From assembly GCF_020089865.1 (NCBI RefSeq), contig NZ_JAIRBM010000016.1, forward strand, positions 1-64,000: a stretch of 64,000 nt of DNA, given 5' to 3'. A program made the position numbers and the translations under genes. Source of the DNA: Microvirga puerhi (GTDB taxonomy: Bacteria > Pseudomonadota > Alphaproteobacteria > Rhizobiales > Beijerinckiaceae). Of this stretch, positions 11,468-20,851 are shown in pieces (within the stretch, counting starts at the first letter, position 1; each line of letters opens with the position of its first letter). The notes beneath the pieces were generated by a model, which had not been told where the DNA came from, ran no database searches, and was given only the letters and a program-made list of their open reading frames with translations.

Positions 11468-11502
11468 GTGCGTGGGCGATGGTCCTGCCGCCGTCCACGC
11501 AC
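11468..11502 (-). terminator. strong hairpin after the substrate-binding-protein gene
   Basis: An inverted repeat: GTGCGTGG at 11468-11475 pairs with CCACGCAC at 11495-11502, and the inner bases extend the stem to about 15 pairs with one mismatch, two G-U pairs and a 5-nt loop. It lies between the stop of the binding protein (11515) and the start of the FAD enzyme (11434). No clear U-tract follows, so it is more likely a 3' stabiliser or partial terminator that raises binding-protein expression. Confidence 0.6.
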
Positions 11503-11514
11503 CATTGCCCGTAC

Positions 11515-13047
11515 TCACTTGGTCAGGTAGACCGTGCTCCAGTCGATGAACTCGGTCGGTGGAATGCTGAGATCTTGCACACTCTTCAGCGCCGCCACGT
11601 TCGACTTGGTCTGGAACATTGGAATTCCCGGCGCATCCTGCGCCATGATATTCACCGCCTGTTGATAGAGGGCGGTCCGCTCACTCGGGTCGGACGACTG
11701 CTGCGCCTTCGTGAACAGGGCGTCCAGCTTCGGATTGCAGTAGCCGAGACGATTTGCTGCACAGTTGTACAGACGATTCAGCGTATAGTCCGCATCCCCT
11801 GTGATCGTCGCGTTCGGATTTACGACCATATCCCAGTTGTGCGCGGAGAAGTCGGCGAGCCAAGTGGTGGGGTCCTGTGCTCGCGGCTTCACCGTGATGC
11901 CGACGGCCTTCCATTGAGAAACGAATGCCGACACGAGAGTATCCATCCCCGCGTTGGAGGTGTTAAGCAGGATGTCAGCGGTAAGGCCGTTCGGGTAGCC
12001 TGCTTCGGCCAACAGCGCCTTGGCGCCCTTGGGATCGTAGGACGGCATATCGGCTGCGGTAACGCATCCAAAGGCACTAGAGGGGCAGAACGAGTCCATC
12101 GGCGATGCAGTCTCGCCGTAGAGGCTCTGCACGATCGTCGGCAGGTCCAGCGCCATCCACATAGCCCTGCGCACCTTCGGATCGGTGAGCGGCGACTTGG
12201 CGTTGTTAAACCATAGGAAGTAGTAGGTCAAAGCGTCGGCCGGAGTGAGCGTCACATTCTCCATGGCCTTCACCGTCGGGAACTGGTCGTAGATCACGTC
12301 GCCGAGGACGTGTGCCTGCCCGTTGGCGAGCGCCGTGATTTTGGCATTGGTGTCGGTGATAAGGCTGAACGTTAGCGTCTTAAGCTTCGCCTTCTCGCCC
12401 CAATAGGTGTCGTTGCGTGTCAACTTGACGTGGTCGTTCGCCACGTAGCTGGTGATGACGAATGGCCCGGTTCCGATCGGCTTGCCCCACCACACGTCAT
12501 CAGTCGAATGCGTACCCTGGCCGATCTTGACCAGAGAGAGCACACCCAGCAGGGTTCCTGTCGGGGCACTGGTGTTGATCGTGAAGGTGGTCGGGTCGTC
12601 TGCCGTATACGACGTGATGATCGAGAGCGCCGCGGAGAGAGTCGCCTTCTTCGCAATGAAGCGGTCGAAACTGCCGACGACATCGGCCGAGGTGAACGGC
12701 TGTCCGTCGCTGAAGGTCACACCCTCGCGGAGCTTGAACTGCAGGCTGGTCGGGGTCGTCCACTTCCATGACGTCGCCAGCTGTGGCTGAGGGATCGACT
12801 TCTTGTCGAGCGTAACCAGAGCCTGAAGGACATTCGACATGATCTGGTTCGTGCCCATCTCCAGCGGCACCATCGCGGAGTCGAGGGACGGCACGCCGAA
12901 GTTCGGAACGAACGTGAGGTTCTGCTGATTGTCGGGGAGTCGCTCAGCCGGTGACGCCGCTTCTGCACCGCTGAGGCCAGTGAGGGCAATGACAGCAACC
13001 GCCACAGCGGCCGCTAGCCCCTCCCAACACTTACGAGTAGATGTCAT
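11515..13047 (-). CDS. ABC transporter substrate-binding protein, peptide/nickel (SBP_bac_5) family
   Basis: 510 aa periplasmic binding protein. Residues 1-30 form a Sec-type signal (charged start, then a run rich in A, V and L ending in AEA). Family blocks are visible: LEMGTNQIMSNVLQALVTLD, KLREGVTFSDGQPFTSADVV (about 100-120), and IGTGPFVITSYV. Members bind peptides, but also oligosaccharides, opines or other solutes. The gene is last of the transporter set and overlaps the preceding ATPase gene by 17 bp, so it is co-transcribed. The polyol dehydrogenases and LacI regulator nearby make a sugar-like ligand more likely than a peptide (inference). Confidence 0.9.
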   Translation of the reverse strand: MTSTRKCWEGLAAAVAVAVIALTGLSGAEAASPAERLPDNQQNLTFVPNFGVPSLDSAMVPLEMGTNQIMSNVLQALVTLDKKSIPQPQLATSWKWTTPTSLQFKLREGVTFSDGQPFTSADVVGSFDRFIAKKATLSAALSIITSYTADDPTTFTINTSAPTGTLLGVLSLVKIGQGTHSTDDVWWGKPIGTGPFVITSYVANDHVKLTRNDTYWGEKAKLKTLTFSLITDTNAKITALANGQAHVLGDVIYDQFPTVKAMENVTLTPADALTYYFLWFNNAKSPLTDPKVRRAMWMALDLPTIVQSLYGETASPMDSFCPSSAFGCVTAADMPSYDPKGAKALLAEAGYPNGLTADILLNTSNAGMDTLVSAFVSQWKAVGITVKPRAQDPTTWLADFSAHNWDMVVNPNATITGDADYTLNRLYNCAANRLGYCNPKLDALFTKAQQSSDPSERTALYQQAVNIMAQDAPGIPMFQTKSNVAALKSVQDLSIPPTEFIDWSTVYLTK

Positions 13048-13960
13048 TTCGTTCCTCCCTTGATTGAATATTTGGTGCGATAGTTCCCCCCTGAGTTAGC
13101 CTCTCGGGGTGGGTAGATGTGGAGCTGCTCACGGATCGGCCCAGCCAAGGGCGCACGACAGGGACTGCCGCGAGAAGCGCCTTCGTGTAGTCGTGCTGCG
13201 GTCGATCGAAGATATCGTGAACGCTCCCCTCTTCGACGACCTCGCCGCCGTGGAGCACGAGAACACGAGCGCAGAGGTGCTCGACTACGGAGAGGTCGTG
13301 AGAAATGAAGAGGTATGCGAGGCCGAGTTCTTCCTGGAGGTCCTGGAGAAGATTGAGCACCTGCGCCTGAACGGACACGTCGAGCGCCGACACAGCCTCG
13401 TCGCATATGATGAGCTTCGGCTTCAAGGCCAGCGCTCGGGCGATCCCGATGCGCTGGCGCTGACCGCCGGAGAACTGATGAGCGTAGCGGTCCGAGTAGT
13501 CGGGATTGAGGCCAACCCGTTCCATCAACTCCTGAGCCACAGCTGTCCAGTTACCACGAGGCACCACGTCCCGATGCACCCGCCAACCCTCCGCAATCAG
13601 GTCGCGCACGGTCAGCCGTGGATTCAGGGATGCATAGGGATCCTGGAATACCATCTGCATCTCGCGACGCACGGACTTCAGCTGTCTGGGCGAGTAACGC
13701 GTAATGTCGTGCCCGTTGAAGCCGATGGCGCCAGCATCGGGTTTGATTAGGCCTATCACACTGCGCGCGACCGTCGACTTGCCCGAGCCTGACTCGCCGA
13801 CCAGCCCGACCGTCTCCCCCGGCTTGACCTCGAAGGTCACGTCGCGAACGGCGACCTTCTCGCCGACAATCCGACGAAGGACGGACGAGCGGATGGGATA
13901 GGCGACTTTAAGGTTCGAGACGCTGAGGAGTGGCTGATGCGTGGGCGCGGCTTTAGGCAT
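13031..13960 (-). CDS. ABC transporter ATP-binding protein, DppF/OppF type
   Basis: 309 aa cytoplasmic ATPase of the dipeptide-type transporter. Walker A GESGSGKST is at residues 55-63, the Q-loop region reads MQMVFQDPYASLNPR, the signature is FSGGQRQRIGIARAL, and Walker B is LIICDEAVSALD. The frame is open far upstream to 14290, but that part is shadow sequence of the neighbouring gene; ATG 13960 (MPKAAP) gives the usual length and a short overlap with the DppD-type gene. It acts with that gene, the two permeases and the binding protein. Confidence 0.92.
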   Translation of the reverse strand: MPKAAPTHQPLLSVSNLKVAYPIRSSVLRRIVGEKVAVRDVTFEVKPGETVGLVGESGSGKSTVARSVIGLIKPDAGAIGFNGHDITRYSPRQLKSVRREMQMVFQDPYASLNPRLTVRDLIAEGWRVHRDVVPRGNWTAVAQELMERVGLNPDYSDRYAHQFSGGQRQRIGIARALALKPKLIICDEAVSALDVSVQAQVLNLLQDLQEELGLAYLFISHDLSVVEHLCARVLVLHGGEVVEEGSVHDIFDRPQHDYTKALLAAVPVVRPWLGRSVSSSTSTHPERLTQGGTIAPNIQSREERNDIYS

Positions 13961-14990
13961 CGGCGAGCACCTCCTCGGAGTAATGACAACCGGCGGCGTG
14001 ATCGCTTCCCCGGCTCGCCGGCTGGCGAAGCGCGGGGACCTTCGTGCGACAACGGTCAGTCGCGAACGGGCAGCGGGGATTGAACGAGCACCCGCTCGGA
14101 AGTGCGAGCAGGTTCGGTGGAGAACCGACGATAGGGGTGAGCCTTCCTCCAATCTCGGCCGCGCTCGGGATCGAGTCGAGCAGACCTCGCGTGTAAGGAT
14201 GGGCCGGCCGGTCGTAGACCTCGCGGATCGGCCCGGTCTCGACGATTCGACCGGCGTACATGATCGCGGCCCGCTCCGCGACTTGGGCAACGACGCCGAG
14301 ATCGTGGCTGATCAGGATCATTGCCATGCCCGTCTCGGCTTGCAGGTCGGCAAGCAACGCTATGATCTGCTTCTGCACAGTCACGTCGAGCGCCGTGGTC
14401 GGCTCGTCGGCGATGAGGAGTCTCGGCTCGAGGGCGATCGCCATCGCGATCATGATGCGCTGGCGCTGCCCTCCCGAGAACTGATGCGGGTAGTCGCCGA
14501 TCCGCGTCTCGGCGTCAGGTATCCCTACCCGCTTGAGCAGTTCGAGCGCCTTGCCCCACGCCTCCCGCTTGCCCATCCCGAGCCGGCGACGGAAGGGTTC
14601 CGCGACCTGGTACCCCACCTGGAACACCGGGTTCAGGGAACTGAGTGGGTCCTGGAAGACCATCGCGATCTCGGTCGCGCAGAGCTTCCTGACGTCCTTG
14701 ACCGGCCTCGCCGTGAGGTCGAGCCCGTCATACACGATCGAGCCGCCGACGATCGAACCGGCTGGCTTAGGCAGAAGTGCCATCACTGCCTGTCCAGTGA
14801 CTGACTTTCCCGAGCCGGACTCACCGAGAATCGCAAGCGTCTCGCCCGGACTCACGTCGAAGCTCACCCCGTCGAGAGCTCGCGCGACCCCCGCCGCCGT
14901 CGTGAACTCCACCTGCAGATCCCGGACGGACAGCAATGAGGCTGCAGCGCTCCTGGTTACGGCATCCGAGCCAATCCGCATCTCGGCCAT
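13953..14990 (-). CDS. ABC transporter ATP-binding protein, DppD/OppD type
   Basis: 345 aa ATPase. Walker A GESGSGKS is at about 56-63, with VFQDPLSSLNP, signature FSGGQRQRIMIAMAI and Walker B LLIADEPTTALD. The C-terminal extension has the oligopeptide-transporter motif CSFNPRCPFATDRC found in DppD/OppD proteins (it can bind an iron-sulfur cluster in some). Start and the previous stop overlap as TGATG, indicating translational coupling with the upstream permease. Confidence 0.92.
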   Translation of the reverse strand: MAEMRIGSDAVTRSAAASLLSVRDLQVEFTTAAGVARALDGVSFDVSPGETLAILGESGSGKSVTGQAVMALLPKPAGSIVGGSIVYDGLDLTARPVKDVRKLCATEIAMVFQDPLSSLNPVFQVGYQVAEPFRRRLGMGKREAWGKALELLKRVGIPDAETRIGDYPHQFSGGQRQRIMIAMAIALEPRLLIADEPTTALDVTVQKQIIALLADLQAETGMAMILISHDLGVVAQVAERAAIMYAGRIVETGPIREVYDRPAHPYTRGLLDSIPSAAEIGGRLTPIVGSPPNLLALPSGCSFNPRCPFATDRCRTKVPALRQPASRGSDHAAGCHYSEEVLADA

Positions 14991-15877
14991 CAGGCGCTCC
15001 TGAGCCGGGGATCGAAGCGATCACGTAGCGCATCTCCGAGCACCCCGGTCGCAAGTACAAGCACGAGGAGCAGCAGTCCCGGAATTGTCGAGATCCACCA
15101 CGCGCTCGCCAGGTACTGAGTGCCGGTCGAGATCGTGCTTCCGAGGCTCGGAGTGCCGAAGGGCGCACCGACACCGAGGAACGAGAGCGCCGCCTCTGCG
15201 AGGACGACATAACCGAATTCTACGCTGGCTATGACGAGCATCGGAGCGATGCAGCCCGGAAGTAGGGTACGGAAGATGATGTGGAAGTGACTGGCACCGA
15301 GGGTGCGTGCTGCCTCGACATATTCGAGGCTCTTCAGGCCGAGCACCTGGCTTCGGATGACTCGCGCGAAGATCACCCAGTTGGAAATCGAGAGCACGAT
15401 GATGACGTTCAGGATCCCCTGACCCAGTACCGAGACGAGCAGGATCGCGAGCAGGATCGATGGGAACGCCAGCTGGATATCTGCGATCCGCATCAGGGCG
15501 GTGTCGAGCCAGCCGCCAAAGTAGCCGGCGAGGAGCCCAAGGATTCCTCCGACTATGCCAGCGATGAGAAGAGTAGACGCGCCGACGATGAGAGACACTC
15601 GGGTGCCGGCCATCATCTCGGCGAAGAGGTCCGAGCCGACTTTGTCGGTTCCGAAGATCGCGATTGAGCCGTCGGGCATCGCCGTTCCCGGCGGCTTCAG
15701 GCGCACGAGAAGATCAGCGTGCAGCGGATCGTAGTTGTAGAGGACCGGCACAACAATCGCCCCGATCCCGAGAATCCCGATGACGACGAGCGGCACCAAG
15801 ATTCGGGCGCTCACCGTGGCTCGGAGGCGGCGCGCGTGGGATGGTGCAATTGTGATTACGGCTTGATCTGCGCTCAC
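14990..15877 (-). CDS. ABC transporter permease, DppC type
   Basis: 295 aa inner-membrane permease. There is an N-terminal membrane segment (about 25-48), then the OppC/DppC-type periplasmic motif with IFGTDKVGSDLFAEMMAGTR, and further helices. The EAA-type loop YVEAARTLGASHFHIIFRTL contacts the ATPases. The GTG start overlaps the preceding permease stop, so translation is coupled. It pairs with the DppB-type permease. Confidence 0.92.
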   Translation of the reverse strand: MSADQAVITIAPSHARRLRATVSARILVPLVVIGILGIGAIVVPVLYNYDPLHADLLVRLKPPGTAMPDGSIAIFGTDKVGSDLFAEMMAGTRVSLIVGASTLLIAGIVGGILGLLAGYFGGWLDTALMRIADIQLAFPSILLAILLVSVLGQGILNVIIVLSISNWVIFARVIRSQVLGLKSLEYVEAARTLGASHFHIIFRTLLPGCIAPMLVIASVEFGYVVLAEAALSFLGVGAPFGTPSLGSTISTGTQYLASAWWISTIPGLLLLVLVLATGVLGDALRDRFDPRLRSA

Positions 15878-16797
15878 TTCGAAAGCCTCACTCTCGGGTC
15901 GATGTACGCGTACAGAAGATCGACGAGCAAATTGACGATGACGAACGTGGCGGCAATGACAAGAACACTGGCCTGCAGGACGTTGTAGTCGCGTAGCTGG
16001 ATGGACGACACGAGCAGCTTGCCGATCCCTGGGAACGAGAAGACAGTTTCTGTGACCACCGCACCGCCAAGCAGTGTGCCGAATTGGAGGCCGATGACAG
16101 TCACGATTGGGATCAACGCATTCCGTATCGCATGCGGGAACACGACGGTCAGCTCGCCCAAGCCTTTGGCCCGAGCCGTGTTGATGTAGCCCTCTCCGTT
16201 CACCTCAATGAGCCCGCTCCGTGTCAGCCGGGTGAGGATTGCGATGAAGGGCAGCGCGAGCACGATCGTCGGCAGGATCAGGCTCTGCGCCCCGACGAGA
16301 CCGGCGCTCGGAAGCCACTTCAGCGAGCGGGAGAAGACGAGGAGCATCACGACGCCGATCCAGAAGCCGGGCAGCGCCTGAATGATCAGTGATACCGTGG
16401 TGACCAGTCGGTCGCCGATGCGGTTGACCTGCAGGGCGGCCAACACACCGAGCGGGATACTCACCACGATTGCGAGCGTGCACGCCAAGACAGCGAGGAG
16501 TGCTGTGTTGGGCAGGACCTGCCCAATCAAGTACACGGCTGGGACGTTGTGAGTGTAGGAGTTCCCGAAGTCTCCGGTCACCGCCTGCCCTAGGTACTGC
16601 ACGTACTGCGCGGTCAGCGGTCGGTCGAGCCCCATCTGCTGCCGAAGGCTGGCGACCTGCTCTGGGGTCGCCGTCTGCCCTGCGATGAGCAGCGCGGGAT
16701 CGGCAGGGACCATGCGCACGATGATGAAGACTACTGTCGCGACGCCCCAGAGCACGAAGATGGCAAGCAGCAGACGACGGACCACATAACCAAGCAC
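15874..16797 (-). CDS. ABC transporter permease, DppB type
   Basis: 307 aa inner-membrane permease and first gene of the minus-strand operon. The frame is open to 16884, but the GTG at 16797 is preceded by a strong purine-rich ribosome site (GGAGGGGG) and gives the classical DppB start LGYVVRRLLLAIFVLWGV. Family features: VRMVPADPALLIAGQ in the first periplasmic loop, GDFGNSYTHN, and the EAA loop YINTARAKGLGE. Likely controlled by the LacI-type site 60 bp upstream (16858-16872). Confidence 0.92.
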   Translation of the reverse strand: MLGYVVRRLLLAIFVLWGVATVVFIIVRMVPADPALLIAGQTATPEQVASLRQQMGLDRPLTAQYVQYLGQAVTGDFGNSYTHNVPAVYLIGQVLPNTALLAVLACTLAIVVSIPLGVLAALQVNRIGDRLVTTVSLIIQALPGFWIGVVMLLVFSRSLKWLPSAGLVGAQSLILPTIVLALPFIAILTRLTRSGLIEVNGEGYINTARAKGLGELTVVFPHAIRNALIPIVTVIGLQFGTLLGGAVVTETVFSFPGIGKLLVSSIQLRDYNVLQASVLVIAATFVIVNLLVDLLYAYIDPRVRLSK

Positions 16798-16857
16798 TGT
16801 TCCCCCTCCGCCGCCGGGCCGACCCGCGACCACTCGGATCTTCGTCCGATTATTTTT

Positions 16858-16872
16858 CGATAACGCTAATGT
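16858..16872. promoter_or_regulatory. LacI-type operator candidate in front of the transporter operon
   Basis: The 15-bp word CGATAACGCTAATGT lies 60 bp upstream of the first permease gene. The same word, with one difference, lies in front of the divergent lacI-type gene (17004-17018). A central CG in a near-palindromic AACGCTAA/AGCGCTAA core is typical of LacI/GalR-family operators. Confidence 0.6.
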
Positions 16873-17003
16873 ACTTTGCCACACGCGTCTTTGGCAGTCA
16901 ACCCAACGTCAAAATAGGGGTAAAGCCCTTGCTTTTACTAGCATTTATGCACACGCCGGCGCCATGCGCGTCGTGCGTCAGGCGGGGTTGACGAACATCT
17001 TTA

Positions 17004-17018
17004 CGATAGCGCTAATGT
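17004..17018. promoter_or_regulatory. LacI-type operator candidate in front of the regulator gene
   Basis: CGATAGCGCTAATGT, containing the perfect palindrome TAGCGCTA, about 82 bp before the regulator start. It matches 14 of 15 bases of the site at 16858-16872, 146 bp away. The spacing would allow one tetramer to bind both, or separate control of the operon and autoregulation. Confidence 0.6.
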
Positions 17019-17099
17019 TGGGCTAACGAGTATGGATGCATTGAGTGGGCCCAACGCATGCCCGTAGTTAAGCTCGAGCGTCGAATAGAAGAGGAAGAC

Positions 17100-18158
17100 A
17101 TGGCGGATGTAACGAACGGGCGTCGTCAGCCAACACTTCAGGACCTCGCGAATGTCGTCGGCCTCACCGCGAACACGATCTCCCGCGCGCTCAACGATAG
17201 GCCCGGTGTCAGCGCGACCACCCGCGCGTTGATCAAAGCCGAGGCAGAGCGGCTTGGGTATGTCCCGAATGTCCACGCCCGCTCGCTCGTGCTTGGATCA
17301 CGCAAGACAATCGGCGTGATCGTCACCAATATTTCCAACCCGTTCTTCTCTGACCTCGTCAGCGAGGTCGAGCTCCAAGCGCAGGAAGCCGGCTACACTG
17401 TCCTGCTGCTTCTCTCCTACGAATCGGCTGAACGTGAGCGGGATGCCATCGACAGGGCGCTGCGATCGGGCCTGGACGGCCTCATCGCGGCCCCCGTGCA
17501 GGAGCGCTTCAACGCATGGACACCGGTGATCAAAGCAGGCATCCCCCTCGTCCTGGTCAGTCGCGAGCTCCCCGAGCTAGGGGTCGACTTCTACTCGACT
17601 GACAACGAGGCCGGCATCCGGCTAACAACCGACGCAGTCCTGGCTCTGGGCGCAAAGGACGTCGTCCTGCTCGACGAAGACATGCCCTTCTCTACCATCA
17701 GGCTCCGGATCGAAGGATTCCGGCGGTCGCTCGAGCGCCACGGGCTTCCCTTCGATCCTCGGCACCAGCTCGCCCTCGTTCCCCCGGCTCGCTCCTTCCG
17801 AGTCTCCCAGTCCTGGCACGCCGACGACGCGTACCGCGTCGCCAGCGACCTTCTCGACCGCGGTCGCCGACCAGACGCCTTCGTGGTCGGGGACGACTAC
17901 TATGCCCTCGGCCTGTACCGCGCGCTACGCGAGCGCCGCATACGGGTCCCCGATGATGTGCTGGTGATGGGGTGGGGCAACCATCCTTTCACACGTTTCA
18001 TGGAACCGCCTCTGTCCACACTGCTTTTGCCCTTCCAGGAAGTCGCACGTCGGGCGACGCGTCGACTTCTCGATCGGATCCAGGGCACCGCCGATGATCA
18101 GATCATCACCGAGCGTATCGTACCGGAACTTATTATCCGCGCTTCAACCACACGCTGA
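17100..18158 (+). CDS. LacI family transcriptional regulator
   Basis: 352 aa. The N-terminal helix-turn-helix (about 12-35: TLQDLANVVGLTANTISRAL) with the hinge LGYVPNVHARSL is followed by a periplasmic-binding-protein-like sensor domain starting KTIGVIVTNISNPFF. ATG 17100 is chosen over an in-frame start at 17058 because it has a GAAGAGGAAG ribosome site and matches the family start. Divergent from the dipeptide-type ABC operon and flanked by matching operator-like sites, so it most likely represses that operon and itself until a sugar or polyol is bound (inference). Confidence 0.93.
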   Translation: MADVTNGRRQPTLQDLANVVGLTANTISRALNDRPGVSATTRALIKAEAERLGYVPNVHARSLVLGSRKTIGVIVTNISNPFFSDLVSEVELQAQEAGYTVLLLLSYESAERERDAIDRALRSGLDGLIAAPVQERFNAWTPVIKAGIPLVLVSRELPELGVDFYSTDNEAGIRLTTDAVLALGAKDVVLLDEDMPFSTIRLRIEGFRRSLERHGLPFDPRHQLALVPPARSFRVSQSWHADDAYRVASDLLDRGRRPDAFVVGDDYYALGLYRALRERRIRVPDDVLVMGWGNHPFTRFMEPPLSTLLLPFQEVARRATRRLLDRIQGTADDQIITERIVPELIIRASTTR

Positions 18159-18619
18159 TCCGCGGAAAGTACAATCCGACATCGAGCCCGGCTTTCCGAC
18201 CGAAGCCGTTGGGTGAAGGTTTACAGAGAAGAAGTCGACACGGGGAACCGCCGCGCTTGGATCGTCGTCAAAGGAGAGAGGCATACCAAGAGCCGTCTGG
18301 GCTATCTCACGCTTTCGCTCTCGAAGGCCGGAAAACGCGCCATGGCGACGTTGAGCAAGGCTGCCGAGCACCCCTCAGCCAAAACGATCGTAATCGAATC
18401 CGCCGCAAACCCCTTGTTTCAGAGTGTAGTCATAGCTGTTCGTTAGATAGCCTCAGACGACCCAAGTCGGCAAACGCCGCTATCACCAAGGTCCTCTCAC
18501 CAGACAAGATCCATGTACCTCGGACCTTCACGGTGCAAGGCCGTTAATCGACACGTCTTGAAAAAGCAGCCCATAACAGCCTAGAGAACACGCGACATTC
18601 ATTGTGAGGAAGCGATCAT
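18159..18619. other. intergenic stretch with a doubtful small frame
   Basis: A 77-codon frame with GTG start (18213-18446, plus) encodes a basic then hydrophobic peptide that I do not recognise. It has no convincing ribosome binding site. It may be a remnant. Nothing else is visible. Confidence 0.3.
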
Positions 18620-18883
18620 ATGGCCGAACGCCCAGAGCAAGAGAACACGCAGCCTGGTACCAAAGGCTCTGCCAGCACCTCCCAGCTCGACCGCTTGGAG
18701 AAGCTGGCGAGCGCGGCTGCCACCGCCGCGCAGGCGAAGCAGTGGCGGGCACACAAGAGTGGCCTGCGTCAGCAAGAGGAGCCTTCAGAGGTGCGCAACC
18801 TGTCTCATGATGCGGAAGCCAGAGCGCGGGCTGAAGCAGCGATGCAACAGATGTTGGCGAAATCGACAGGAAAGCGGCGATAG
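18620..18883 (+). CDS. small hypothetical protein, Ala/Gln/Lys-rich
   Basis: 87 aa, strongly hydrophilic and helix-prone, with no membrane segment and no recognised domain. The ATG is preceded by GAGGAAG at suitable spacing. The sequence is rich in Ala, Gln, Glu, Lys and Arg (for example LEKLASAAATAAQAKQW), suggesting an extended helix or disordered protein. It is directly followed by an IS6-family remnant. Function unknown. Confidence 0.5.
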   Translation: MAERPEQENTQPGTKGSASTSQLDRLEKLASAAATAAQAKQWRAHKSGLRQQEEPSEVRNLSHDAEARARAEAAMQQMLAKSTGKRR

Positions 18884-18949
18884 CTAACTCTGATCCCACA
18901 CAGAATTTGGGATCGTCAATCGGGCAGTCACTAAGCCGAGCAAGCTCGG

Positions 18950-19382
18950 CTCCACAATTGAGTTCTGGTTCAGTGAACGGTGAAACCTCACTGCCGCCAA
19001 ACAGTTTTTGCGCAAAGCACTCAATCGGCATGGCCGGCCCGAGTAGATCGTTATCGATGACAACCAGACAAATCGCGAGGCGATCGTGTCTTGTGACGCA
19101 GAAATCCGTCTGTAGGACCGCTCATGGCATCATCTTGATGTGATCGGGATCCGGCAGAGCCAATAGCTCAATAACTGCATCGAGCAGGATCATTGTGCAG
19201 TCAAAAGGCAAGTTCGCCCAACGTTTGGGTTCAAGTCGGTGAATAGCGCTCCCGTGACTCTTGGCAACATCGAGATGGTTCACATGACGCGCAGGCAGGA
19301 TGCGAAGTATGCCTACCCCTCTCAGCTTCTCCTCGCCGAGCAGCTCAACGTTTTAGCTGTGCGAGACTTGCAGGTGGAATAG
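18950..19382 (+). pseudogene. IS6-family transposase C-terminal remnant
   Basis: The plus strand reads IEFWFSER, stop, NLTAAKQFLRKALNRHGRPE, stop, IVIDDNQTNREAIVSCDAEI, stop, and later LNNCIEQDH.AVKRQ.RP.FGFKS and LLLAEQLNVLAVRDLQVE before a final TAG. This is colinear with the transposase at 57835-58533 over its C-terminal two thirds. Several in-frame stops and no N-terminus show it is long dead. Confidence 0.8.
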
Positions 19383-19727
19383 TCATCTTTCCGCCCGCAT
19401 CGAAGCTTCGCGACAGATCCCCAGCGGTTTTTCCCGGCCACTGATCAGGTGGCAAGCCTCTTCCGTCGTCCCGCCAACCCGCCGCCGCCGATTATCGCCT
19501 CGCCCGCGCTCGGGCCTTTCAGCTCTGAGCTGAGGTGACTGGCATCGCGAGCGCCCCCTGATCCGGACCAAAACCGTTGATCGATGCGTCTCCCACCGAC
19601 AACGTGGCAATGCCTTGCAACTTTTTGATGTTTCAGAATCAGAAGAGGTCAAGCGCTCGCACCGTTTCATAGTTACGTTGTGTTCGTGAAAAGCATCGAA
19701 ACGGAAGCGCTTTATTTCCGACTGGTT
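19383..19727. other. intergenic stretch, nothing recognised
   Basis: Between the IS6 remnant and the convergent SDR gene; no supported gene or site. Confidence 0.4.
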
Positions 19728-20492
19728 TTAGACCGAAGACGACAAGCCGCCGTCGACAACGATAACTTGGCCGGTGATAAAGCTCGCGGCGTCGGAGGCC
19801 AGGAACACCACGGCTCCGGCAATTTCGCTCGGCTCGCCCCAGCGGGCAGCGGGCGTACGGCTCTTGACCCAGCGATCGAAATCCGGATCCGCCTGCAGCG
19901 CTTCATTCATGGGGGTCTGAAAATAGCCTGGAGCGACGCCGTTGACCTGAATGTTGTGCGGGCCGAGTTCCGCGGCGAGGGCGCGGGTCATCATCTTCAG
20001 ACCGCCCTTCGCCGTGGCGTAGGGCACGATGGTCGGTCGACCCAGCTCGGACATCAAGGACAACGTGTTGATGATCTTCCCCTTGTTGCGGGCGATCATG
20101 GCGCCGACCACCGCCTGGGTCAGGAAGAAGGGCGCGGAGAGATGGGTTGCGATCATGCGGTCCCATCCCTCCGCCGGAAAGGCGGGGAAGGGAGATCGCT
20201 GCTGAACGCCGGCATTGTTGACGAGAATGTTGATGGGGCCATCTTCGCGCTCGAGATTTTCCACGAGGCGGGCGATCGCCTCCCGGTCGAGAAGATCGCA
20301 GATTCGTCCCTGCGCCGTCCCGCCAGCCTCGGAGATCTCGGTCACCGCCTTCTCAAGCTTGTTCCGATCGCGCCCCACGAGGACGACGCTCGCCCCGGCA
20401 TCTGCAAGCCCATGCGCCATGGCCAGGCCCAGGCCGGATGCCCCGCCGGTCACGACCGCGCGCCGCCCTGACAAGTCGAACATCGTCGTCAT
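19728..20492 (-). CDS. SDR family oxidoreductase, gluconate 5-dehydrogenase type
   Basis: 254 aa classical SDR. The TGGASGLGLAMAHGLADAGA cofactor motif is at about residues 16-35, NNAGVQ at about 91-96, and the active-site Tyr-Lys in PYATAKGGL (with a Ser in TLSLMSELG ahead of it). Length and the SxxTGQVIVVDGG ending fit gluconate 5-dehydrogenase and related sugar-acid dehydrogenases, but substrate prediction within SDRs is weak. No adjacent co-directional partner. Confidence 0.85.
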   Translation of the reverse strand: MTTMFDLSGRRAVVTGGASGLGLAMAHGLADAGASVVLVGRDRNKLEKAVTEISEAGGTAQGRICDLLDREAIARLVENLEREDGPINILVNNAGVQQRSPFPAFPAEGWDRMIATHLSAPFFLTQAVVGAMIARNKGKIINTLSLMSELGRPTIVPYATAKGGLKMMTRALAAELGPHNIQVNGVAPGYFQTPMNEALQADPDFDRWVKSRTPAARWGEPSEIAGAVVFLASDAASFITGQVIVVDGGLSSSV

Positions 20493-20851
20493 TTGAACTT
20501 CTCCCGCATCGCCTGCCCAGTAGCTTATCCATCAAATGGACGTGTCGGGTCGAAATTCTGCACGAGAGAGCGCTGGAGCCGTCGCAAGCTCTTGTGTGAC
20601 TGAGTTCGTTACATGCCATCTCCGGAGGTGCATGATGCTTGAAGGCCGTCATGTTGACCGGTCCGTGATCTTGCAGGGTTAAGGTCGAGTTCCGGTTCAG
20701 CAAGCGCCACAACGTGACCTGCTCGCCGTATGATCTCTCCACAAACACTTCATCCTTTCTCGTCTCTGCTCTCGATTTGCGACGGAGCCTCCTTGATGGC
20801 CAGCTCTTCGGGCGCAGTATAGTTCTTGGTGGCCCGAAGGGATGCAAAGCA
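20493..20851. other. divergent intergenic stretch
   Basis: Lies between the divergent SDR and methyltransferase genes, so it should hold both promoters, but no motif stands out. The open frame upstream of the methyltransferase start is not convincing coding sequence. Confidence 0.4.

Noticed and set aside
19680..20471. 263-codon plus-strand open frame
   Set aside because: Antisense to the gluconate-5-dehydrogenase-type SDR.
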